Origin: Nitrospirota bacterium
GTDB taxonomy: Bacteria; Nitrospirota; CAKKRA01; 9FT-COMBO-42-15
NCBI GenBank assembly: GCA_023248415.1
Contig: JAHFEP010000067.1
Span: 1 to 13,862, forward strand
DNA length: 13,862 bases
Direction: 5' to 3'
A model generated the notes under the pieces. That model was not told where the DNA came from. It made no database searches and saw only the letters and a list, made by a program, of their open reading frames with translations. The translations under genes and the position numbers were made by a program. Position 1 is the first letter of the stretch. Each line of letters opens with the position of its first letter. Below are positions 1 to 5,851 of the stretch, piece after piece.

Positions 1-28
1 TAAAAACCGAAACGGAGAAACGGAGAAA
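1..28. repeat. Short tandem GAAACGGA repeat, also found after argF
   Basis: Two complete copies of the 8-nt unit GAAACGGA (9-16 and 17-24) are followed by a partial third copy. The first 17 nt of the window match 2212-2228 at 16 of 17 positions, and at the second site the match begins exactly at the argF stop codon. The TAA at 1-3 may therefore be the stop of an upstream gene, argB being a natural guess from arg cluster order, but nothing upstream is visible. This looks like a dispersed intergenic repeat rather than an operator. Confidence 0.55.
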
Positions 29-53
29 AAGCAACAGTGTAATTCTTTAAAAG

Positions 54-83
54 TTGACCTTGTTTTTCTGGTAATAATATGCT
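54..83 (+). promoter_or_regulatory. Putative sigma-70 promoter for the arg operon
   Basis: TTGACC at 54-59 and TATGCT at 78-83 are separated by 18 nt. Transcription would begin around 89-91, only about 4-6 nt before the argD ATG, so the transcript could be almost leaderless. No clear palindromic ARG box of the ArgR type is visible around it. Alternative -10 choices such as TAATAT at 75-80 (spacing 15) would place the start slightly earlier. Confidence 0.45.
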
Positions 84-94
84 AAATTTCTTTC

Positions 95-1291
95 ATGCTG
101 ACTAACGAACTGTTAGAACTCTCCAAAAAATATATTATGAACACCTACAACCGCTTTCCTGTTGTATTTATTAAGGGAAGGGGGACAAAGGTCTTTGATT
201 CAGACAACAGGGAGTATCTTGATTTTGTAGCTGGCATTGCTGTGTGCAACCTTGGCCACTGCCACCCCAAAGTAACTGTTGCCTTTCAAAAGCAGGCGCA
301 GAGGCTTGTCCATATATCAAATCTCTATCATAATGAACCTCAGATAAAGCTGGCAAAGCTCCTCGTTGAAAATTCCTTTGCTGACAAGGCATTCTTCTGC
401 AACAGCGGCGCAGAGGCAAATGAGGCGGCAATAAAGCTTGTCCGGAAATATGCTAAGGAAAAATTAAAGGGGAACCGCTTTGAGATAATTACCATGGAAA
501 AGTCCTTTCACGGCCGCACAATGGCAACCATTACTGCAACAGGGCAGGAAAAGGTGCAGAAGGGCTTTGAGCCGCTTCTGCCTGGATTTAAGCATGTGCC
601 ATTTAATAATATAGATGCAGTAAAGAAAGCAGTCAGCAAAAAGACTGCGGCTGTAATGCTTGAACCCATACAGGGAGAGGGCGGCGTAAATATACCTGAT
701 AATGATTACTTGAAAAAACTCCGCAGGCTCTGCAATGATGAAGGCATCCTTCTTGTGTTTGATGAAGTCCAGACCGGGATGGGAAGGACAGGAAAGCTCT
801 TTGCCTATGAGCATTATAACATTGAGCCTGATATAATAACATTGGCAAAGGCGCTCGGTAATGGCGTTGCAATAGGCGCCATGCTCGCAAAGGATGCTGT
901 TGCAGAGGTATTTACACCTGGAAGCCATGCAACAACATTCGGCGGCAATCCGCTTGCCTGCTCAGCAGCAGTCGCTTCACTTGAGACAATAATGGAAGAC
1001 GGGATTCTGTTTGATAACTGTGTCAGGATGGGTGATTATCTGACAAGAGGGTTAAAGGAATTAAAAAAGGAACATTCCTTTATTAAAGATATTCGCAGCA
1101 AAGGTCTCCTGGTCGGCATGGAACTGGCAATAGATGGAAAGGTGGTAGTAACAGAGTGTCTGAAGGACGGACTGCTGATAAACTGCACAATGGACAAGAT
1201 TTTACGATTTATTCCTCCATTGATAGTTACAAAGGAGGAGATAGACTCCATGCTTGAGATACTGTATGGGGTTTTGAAGAGGATAAAATAA
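95..1291 (+). CDS. argD: Acetylornithine aminotransferase (ArgD)
   Basis: A class-III PLP-dependent aminotransferase that converts N-acetylglutamate 5-semialdehyde to N2-acetylornithine with glutamate as amino donor; it is cytoplasmic. The length of 398 residues is normal for ArgD. Visible motifs are the TYNRFPVVF entry segment (17-25), the PLP phosphate-binding SGAEANEAAIK (104-114), SFHGRT (137-142), FDEVQTGMGRTG (222-233) and the Schiff-base lysine K252 in TLAKALGNG. The ATG at 95 preserves the usual ArgD N-terminus, and an in-frame TAA at 83-85 rules out a start further upstream, but no Shine-Dalgarno sequence precedes it. The stop overlaps the argF start by one base (TAATG). It could also serve as succinyldiaminopimelate aminotransferase, as some ArgD enzymes do, but the arg context favours the arginine role. 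Confidence 0.95.
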   Translation: MLTNELLELSKKYIMNTYNRFPVVFIKGRGTKVFDSDNREYLDFVAGIAVCNLGHCHPKVTVAFQKQAQRLVHISNLYHNEPQIKLAKLLVENSFADKAFFCNSGAEANEAAIKLVRKYAKEKLKGNRFEIITMEKSFHGRTMATITATGQEKVQKGFEPLLPGFKHVPFNNIDAVKKAVSKKTAAVMLEPIQGEGGVNIPDNDYLKKLRRLCNDEGILLVFDEVQTGMGRTGKLFAYEHYNIEPDIITLAKALGNGVAIGAMLAKDAVAEVFTPGSHATTFGGNPLACSAAVASLETIMEDGILFDNCVRMGDYLTRGLKELKKEHSFIKDIRSKGLLVGMELAIDGKVVVTECLKDGLLINCTMDKILRFIPPLIVTKEEIDSMLEILYGVLKRIK

Positions 1292-2214
1292 TGAAAGACC
1301 TTCTTACAATACACGATTTAACAACAGAAGAGGTAGAAGATATACTATCTCTTTCTGCTGAGCTTAAGGAAAAGCAGAAGAACAGGCAGATGGATTGTCC
1401 GTTGATTGGCAAGACACTCGGCATGTTCTTTGAAAAGCCTTCAACAAGGACAAGGGTTTCTTTTGAAGTCGGCATATACCAGCTCGGCGGACAGGCAATT
1501 GTCCTTCCTGTTTCTGATTTACAGATTGGAAGGGGCGAAACAATTGCTGATACAGCAAGGGTGTTGTCAAGATACATTGACGCAATCGTTATCAGAACCT
1601 TTGAGCATAAGATTGCAGAGGAGTGGGCAGAACATGCATCTATCCCAATAATAAACGGCCTGACAGATATGCACCACCCCTGCCAGGCGCTTGCAGATAT
1701 CTTTACTATTAAGGAAAAGAAGGGAAGGCTTAAAGGATTAAAACTTGTGTATATTGGTGATGGAAACAATGTTGCCCATTCACTTATAGAGATATGCGCA
1801 AAGACAGGCATTGATATATCCCTTGCCTGCCCAAAGGGGTATGAGCCTGATAAAAAAATAGTTAAGTCTGCAATAGAGGACGCAAAAAAACATGGAAGCA
1901 GGATAGAAATATTAAGCAACCTGCAAAAGGCTGCAAAGGATGCGGATGTTTTATATACAGATGTCTGGGCAAGCATGGGGCAGGAAAAAGAGCATAAAAA
2001 GAGGCTGAAGATATTTAAAGATTACCAGTTGAATAAAAAGCTATTAAAAATTGCTAGCCCGGATGCGCTTGTTATGCACTGTCTGCCAGCACATCGTGGA
2101 GAGGAGATAACAGGGGAGGCAATGGAAGGACCTAACTCTGTTGTCTTTGACCAGGCAGAGAACAGGCTGCATACTCAAAAGGCAGTGATGCTGCGGTTGA
2201 TGGCGGCTTTGTAA
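1291..2214 (+). CDS. argF: Ornithine carbamoyltransferase (ArgF)
   Basis: Catalyses ornithine + carbamoyl phosphate to citrulline + phosphate in the cytoplasm. The 307 residues match the anabolic trimeric OTCase family. The carbamoyl-phosphate site is FEKPSTRTRVSFE (47-59). HHPCQ (128-132), the ornithine-binding loop DVWASMG (224-230) and the catalytic HCLPAHRG (263-270) are all intact. The SMG loop separates it from aspartate carbamoyltransferase. The start overlaps the argD stop by one base and is preceded by GAGGA (1279-1283) 7 nt upstream, so it is probably translationally coupled to argD. A repeat similar to the one at the window start begins at its stop codon. Confidence 0.96.
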   Translation: MKDLLTIHDLTTEEVEDILSLSAELKEKQKNRQMDCPLIGKTLGMFFEKPSTRTRVSFEVGIYQLGGQAIVLPVSDLQIGRGETIADTARVLSRYIDAIVIRTFEHKIAEEWAEHASIPIINGLTDMHHPCQALADIFTIKEKKGRLKGLKLVYIGDGNNVAHSLIEICAKTGIDISLACPKGYEPDKKIVKSAIEDAKKHGSRIEILSNLQKAAKDADVLYTDVWASMGQEKEHKKRLKIFKDYQLNKKLLKIASPDALVMHCLPAHRGEEITGEAMEGPNSVVFDQAENRLHTQKAVMLRLMAAL

Positions 2215-2254
2215 AAACTGAAACGGAGCTCCCATTCTCTGTTTCACCGTTTCA
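2212..2254. repeat. Repeat with 8-bp inverted arms between argF and argG
   Basis: The argF stop codon opens a 17-nt match (16 identical) to the first 17 nt of the window. Within this segment TGAAACGG (2219-2226) and CCGTTTCA (2247-2254) form an 8-bp inverted repeat with a 20-nt loop. The right arm sits in the reverse-orientation sequence CTGTTTCACCGTTTC, so two copies of a roughly 8-nt unit face each other. No T-run follows, so it is not a standard terminator. The argG ribosome site GAGG (2276-2279) lies downstream of it. Confidence 0.5.
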
Positions 2255-2290
2255 TCGATTCTGTAATCTTTGCATGAGGTATATAAATAA

Positions 2291-3484
2291 ATGGATAAGA
2301 AGAAGATAAAAAAAGTTGTCCTTGCCTATTCAGGCGGACTTGACACATCAGTTGCAATAAAATGGTTGAAGGAGAATTACAACTGTGAGGTAATTGCCTT
2401 TGCAGCAGACCTTGGCCAGGACGAGGAGCTGGCGCCCCTGCGCAAAAAGGCGCTAAAGACAGGCGCAAGCAAGATATATATAGAAGACTTAAGGGAGGAG
2501 TTTGTCAGCGATTTTATTTTCCCTATGCTCCGCGCAAATGCTGTTTATGAGGGGAGTTATCTTCTTGGCACATCCATTGCAAGGCCCCTTATTGCAAAGC
2601 GCCAGATAGAGATTGCAAAGAAAGAGGGCGCAGATGCAGTTGCACACGGCGCAACAGGCAAGGGGAATGACCAGGTTCGGTTTGAGCTTACATACATGAC
2701 ATTAAATCCAAAGATAAAAATCATTGCGCCATGGAGGGAGTGGTATTTTAAATCAAGGCAGGAGCTGATTGATTATGCAATGGAACACCACATTCCTGTT
2801 ACTGCAACAAAGGCAAAGCCCTACAGCACAGACATGAATCTGTTTCATATAAGCTATGAAGGAGGGATACTTGAAGACCCGTGGTCAGAGCCGCCTGCTG
2901 ATATGCATACCATGAGCCTGCCAGTAGAAAAGGCGCCTGATAAACCTGCATACATTGAGATAACATTTGAGAACGGAAACCCTGCTGCAATAAATAATAA
3001 AAAACTCTCTCCTGCAATGCTATTAACAGAGCTGAATCTGATTGGCGGTAAAAACGGCATTGGCCGTATTGATATGGTTGAGAACCGTTATGTTGGCATA
3101 AAGTCCCGTGGCGTATATGAAACACCCGGCGGCACAATACTTCACATCGCACATCGGGCTGTTGAGTCTATTACAATGGACAGAGAGGTGCTGCACCTTA
3201 GAGACTCTCTTATAGCACGTTATGCAGAGCTTGTATATTACGGCTACTGGTTTTCTCCTGAAAGGGAGATGCTGCAAAAGGCAATAGACGAGGCGCAGAA
3301 AAATGTTACAGGCACAGTGCGGCTGAAGCTTTATAAAGGAAACTGCCATGTAGTTGGCAGAAAGTCTCCTGTATCGCTTTACAGGTCAGAGCTTGCAACA
3401 TTTGAGGAGGATACTGTCTACGACCAAAAGGATGCAGAGGGATTTATAAAGCTGAACGCTTTAAGATTAAAGATTAGAAGGTAG
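2291..3484 (+). CDS. argG: Argininosuccinate synthase (ArgG)
   Basis: ATP-dependent condensation of citrulline and aspartate to argininosuccinate, via a citrullyl-AMP intermediate, in the cytoplasm. The 397 residues are typical of the common bacterial type (about 400). The N-terminal PP-loop nucleotide site is AYSGGLDTS (12-20). SYLLGTSIARPLIAK (89-103) and the ATP/aspartate-binding AHGATGKGNDQVRFE (118-132) are intact, as is KPYSTDMNL (176-184). The ATG is preceded by GAGG 11 nt upstream. It lies 76 nt after argF and 155 nt before argH, the longest spacings in the arg cluster, and both gaps contain palindromic repeats. Confidence 0.97.
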   Translation: MDKKKIKKVVLAYSGGLDTSVAIKWLKENYNCEVIAFAADLGQDEELAPLRKKALKTGASKIYIEDLREEFVSDFIFPMLRANAVYEGSYLLGTSIARPLIAKRQIEIAKKEGADAVAHGATGKGNDQVRFELTYMTLNPKIKIIAPWREWYFKSRQELIDYAMEHHIPVTATKAKPYSTDMNLFHISYEGGILEDPWSEPPADMHTMSLPVEKAPDKPAYIEITFENGNPAAINNKKLSPAMLLTELNLIGGKNGIGRIDMVENRYVGIKSRGVYETPGGTILHIAHRAVESITMDREVLHLRDSLIARYAELVYYGYWFSPEREMLQKAIDEAQKNVTGTVRLKLYKGNCHVVGRKSPVSLYRSELATFEEDTVYDQKDAEGFIKLNALRLKIRR

Positions 3485-3486
3485 TA

Positions 3487-3506
3487 GGACAGGCGTCCCA
3501 CCTGTC
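3487..3506 (+). repeat. Small hairpin directly after argG
   Basis: GACAGG (3488-3493) and CCTGTC (3501-3506) form a 6-bp stem with a 7-nt loop, starting 3 nt after the argG stop. An alternative pairing, GGAC (3487-3490) with GTCC (3495-3498), uses the same bases. There is no following T-tract, so it is probably an interspersed palindromic repeat or an mRNA 3'-end stabiliser rather than an intrinsic terminator. Confidence 0.45.
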
Positions 3507-3517
3507 AAGGGCAATGA

Positions 3518-3628
3518 TATTTCCCCCTTTTCTAAAGGGGGATACAGGGGGATTATATTAATGGGTGGCCTACTGTACATGGCCAGATAATCTCCCCTAA
3601 CCACTCTTTAAAAAAGAGGGGGATATAG
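3518..3628. repeat. Inverted pair of GGGGGAT hairpin repeats between argG and argH
   Basis: Left copy (about 3518-3557): CCCCCTTT (3523-3530) and AAAGGGGG (3534-3541) form a perfect 8-bp stem with a 3-nt loop, followed by a second AGGGGGATT. Right copy (about 3586-3628) is a diverged version in the opposite orientation: CTCTTT (3604-3609) and AAAGAG (3613-3618) form a 6-bp stem with a 3-nt loop, flanked by CTCCCCTAA and GGGGGAT. Read on the minus strand, the right copy has the same order of blocks as the left. The arrangement resembles paired REP/BIME or small MITE-like elements. The right copy ends just before the argH ribosome site AGGA (3627-3630). Confidence 0.65.
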
Positions 3629-3639
3629 GAAAAAATCAA

Positions 3640-5013
3640 ATGAAGAAAAAACTCTGGTCAGGAAGGTTTTCAGAATCTACAAACAAACTTGTTGAGGAGT
3701 TTACTGCCTCTATATCCTTTGACTGGAAATTGTATAAATATGATATTGCAGGAAGCATTGCGCATGCAAGGATGCTTGCAAAAACAGGGATAATTAAAAA
3801 GGCAGAGGCAGACAAGATTGTGAATGGGCTTAAGGCAATTGAAAAGGAGATTGATGCTAATAAATTCAAATTTTATGTAGAAGACGAAGATATACACATG
3901 GCTGTTGAAAAGAGGCTTATCTCATTAATTGGCGGCACAGGCAAAAAGTTGCATACAGCAAGGAGCAGGAATGACCAGGTTGCGCTTGATGCAAGGCTCT
4001 ATCTTAGGGATGAGATTAAAAATATAATCTCCCTGATTGAGAAATTTCAAAAAACACTCGTTCTACTTGCCAAAAAGAATATTGATGTAATCATGCCCGG
4101 GTATACACATCTCCAACAGGCACAGCCCATTCTATTTGCCTATTACCTTCTTGCATATTATGATATGTTCAAAAGGGACAGGGAGCGGCTTTTGGACTGC
4201 CATAAGAGAACAAATATCATGCCTCTCGGCTCAGGCGCATTGGCTGGCACAACATTTCCCATTGACAGGGAATATGCTGCCAAGCTTCTTGGATTTGATG
4301 GTATAACAAAAAACAGCCTTGATGCAGTGTCTGACAGGGACTTTATAATTGAATTTTTATCCGCAGCGTCCATTATAATTATGCACCTTTCAAGGATAAG
4401 CGAGGAGCTTATTATCTGGTCTTCCTCTGAATTTGGTTTTATTGAGCTGCCTGACGCATTTTGCACAGGAAGCAGCATGATGCCTCAAAAGAAAAACCCT
4501 GATGTCCCTGAGCTCGTCCGCGGAAAAACAGGCCGCATATACGGTCATCTTATTTCACTGCTTACAACCATGAAAGGACTTCCGCTTGCATATAATAAAG
4601 ACATGCAGGAGGATAAAGAACCGCTCTTTGACACAGTAGATACATTGAAAACTGCGCTTGATATATTCAGCGGGATGATTAAGGGCGTAAAGATAAACAC
4701 AGAGAGGATAAAATCATCAATGGCAGACGGCCTTATCCTGTCAACAGATGTTGCTGACTATCTTGTGCAGAAAGGCATCTCCTTCCGTGATGCACACGAA
4801 ATAGTGGGCAGGGTTGTCAGCTACTGTGTTAAGGGAAAAAGGCCTTTAACTGCCTTGACCCTTTCTGAATGGAAGATGTTCTCTCCAATTTTTAAGGATG
4901 ACATAATTAATTTTGTATCTCTAAAAAAGGCGGTAGAGAGGCGAAATCACATCGGCGGAACAGCAAAGAAGCAGGTGTTAAAAAGGATTAGGGAGATTGA
5001 GGCAGGAGATTGA
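3640..5013 (+). CDS. argH: Argininosuccinate lyase (ArgH)
   Basis: Cleaves argininosuccinate to arginine and fumarate, the last arginine step, as a cytoplasmic homotetramer. The 457 residues are the usual length. The N-terminal LWSGRF (5-10), HTARSRNDQV (105-114), GYTHLQQAQP (154-163, with the family's catalytic histidine region) and the flexible fumarase/aspartase signature GSSMMPQKKNPD (277-288) with its catalytic serine are all intact. The ATG follows a modest AGGA 9 nt upstream. The stop TGA overlaps the TTG start of the following lipoprotein gene by four bases, so the two are likely co-translated. Confidence 0.97.
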   Translation: MKKKLWSGRFSESTNKLVEEFTASISFDWKLYKYDIAGSIAHARMLAKTGIIKKAEADKIVNGLKAIEKEIDANKFKFYVEDEDIHMAVEKRLISLIGGTGKKLHTARSRNDQVALDARLYLRDEIKNIISLIEKFQKTLVLLAKKNIDVIMPGYTHLQQAQPILFAYYLLAYYDMFKRDRERLLDCHKRTNIMPLGSGALAGTTFPIDREYAAKLLGFDGITKNSLDAVSDRDFIIEFLSAASIIIMHLSRISEELIIWSSSEFGFIELPDAFCTGSSMMPQKKNPDVPELVRGKTGRIYGHLISLLTTMKGLPLAYNKDMQEDKEPLFDTVDTLKTALDIFSGMIKGVKINTERIKSSMADGLILSTDVADYLVQKGISFRDAHEIVGRVVSYCVKGKRPLTALTLSEWKMFSPIFKDDIINFVSLKKAVERRNHIGGTAKKQVLKRIREIEAGD

Positions 5014-5780
5014 AATTTTTTTTAAAAACATTTATCGTTATTCTTTTAATCATCTCTATCTCCTCCTGCGGCAGAAAGGGCGACCCGATAGTTCCCCATC
5101 TTTCTCCGCCGGCGCCAGTTACAAATATAAATGGATTCACAAAAGACTCATCTGCAATCCTGAGCTGGGAGATGCCAGCAAAAAATATGGATGGGACAAA
5201 ATTAAATGACATCTCTAAGTTCACTGTCTTAAGGGCAGATGTCAGGGACAGGGAAACAGGCGGCTGTGGCTGCGCATTTACAAAGATTGCAGTAATTGAC
5301 ATACAAAAACCAGAGCCTGCAATGATAAAGGACAATAAGATAATATTCATTGATAAGGCAGAGGACCTTTTTCCTGCCGGCCTTACTTATAAGATACCAT
5401 ACAGCTACAAGATTGTTGTTGAAACAAAGACCGGGATTTTTAGCCCGGAATCCAAAGAAATAATTTTGATACCAACCAAACCGCCAAATCCGCCTTCAGG
5501 ATTTAAGGCATCTGTGCAGAATGAAACAGTCATCCTTAAATGGGAGACCTCTAAGAAAGAAGATATTAAAGGCTACAATATTTACAGGAGCAAAACAAAA
5601 GGTTCTTATCCTGATGCACCTGTTAATAAGGAGTTGATCAAGGCAAGTGAAGGAGTTTTTGCAGACATTGGCTTAGAGCCAGGCACCTATTATTACATCA
5701 TAAGGGCTGCAAATACAACCACCCCGCCATTTAACGAAGGCCCTGATTCAGAAGAGATAAAAATCTCTTTAGATAAATAA
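5010..5780 (+). CDS. Lipoprotein with fibronectin type III-like repeats
   Basis: Function is not known. The protein has 256 residues. Residues 1-19 form a short basic-hydrophobic signal peptide ending in the lipobox ISSC, so C20 should be lipidated. The mature start CGRKGDPIVP is followed by a proline-rich linker and two fibronectin-III-like beta-sandwich segments (about 35-145 and 155-252). The second contains the typical PPSGFKAS..ILKWE..KGYNIYRS and GTYYYIIRA strands. A TTG start overlapping the argH stop is chosen because it gives the whole signal peptide and no in-frame ATG lies nearby; GAGG (4999-5002) is 7 nt upstream. A small lipoprotein after argH recalls the arrangement before lysA/dap genes in some Deltaproteobacteria. 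The CGxKG start is loosely like LptM, but the FN3 part is not LptM. Confidence 0.8.
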   Translation: MKFFLKTFIVILLIISISSCGRKGDPIVPHLSPPAPVTNINGFTKDSSAILSWEMPAKNMDGTKLNDISKFTVLRADVRDRETGGCGCAFTKIAVIDIQKPEPAMIKDNKIIFIDKAEDLFPAGLTYKIPYSYKIVVETKTGIFSPESKEIILIPTKPPNPPSGFKASVQNETVILKWETSKKEDIKGYNIYRSKTKGSYPDAPVNKELIKASEGVFADIGLEPGTYYYIIRAANTTTPPFNEGPDSEEIKISLDK

Positions 5781-5783
5781 CCC

Positions 5784-5813
5784 TTGACGAAGGGGCTGAA
5801 AATAGATTATGCT
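5784..5813 (+). promoter_or_regulatory. Putative promoter upstream of the B12 radical SAM gene
   Basis: TTGACG (5784-5789) and TATGCT (5808-5813) are 18 nt apart, the same spacing and the same -10 hexamer as proposed for argD. The predicted start, near 5820, would give a leader of about 30 nt containing eight Ts (5831-5838) and then the strong ribosome site AAGGGAGG. The -35 overlaps a small CCCTT-GACG-AAGGG hairpin (5781-5794). No cobalamin riboswitch fits in this 71-nt gap. Confidence 0.45.
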
Positions 5814-5840
5814 GTTACATTAAAAATAGGTTTTTTTTAA

Positions 5841-5846
5841 GGGAGG
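5841..5846 (+). promoter_or_regulatory. Strong Shine-Dalgarno site
   Basis: GGGAGG sits 5 nt before the ATG at 5852, within AAGGGAGGATT. It is the strongest ribosome-binding match in the window and fixes the start of the radical SAM gene. Confidence 0.8.
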
Positions 5847-5851
5847 ATTAA

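Noticed and set aside
464..928. Long antisense reading frame inside argD, and similar frames inside argF, argH and the chorismate synthase gene
   Set aside because: They lie fully within strongly conserved enzymes on the other strand, have no family resemblance and show low-complexity or Cys-rich shadow composition.
2212..2254. Intrinsic terminator between argF and argG
   Set aside because: The 8-bp inverted repeat has a 20-nt loop and no T-run after it; argG has no clear promoter of its own, so read-through is expected.
3518..3628. CRISPR array between argG and argH
   Set aside because: Only two diverged copies in opposite orientation, no regular spacers and no cas genes.
5781..5794. Terminator after the lipoprotein gene (CCCTT-GACG-AAGGG)
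   Set aside because: The stem has only 5 bp and no adjoining T-run; the eight-T tract lies about 36 nt further on.
5781..5851. Cobalamin riboswitch before the B12-type radical SAM gene
   Set aside because: The gap is only 71 nt, contains a plausible promoter, and has no B12-box-like sequence.
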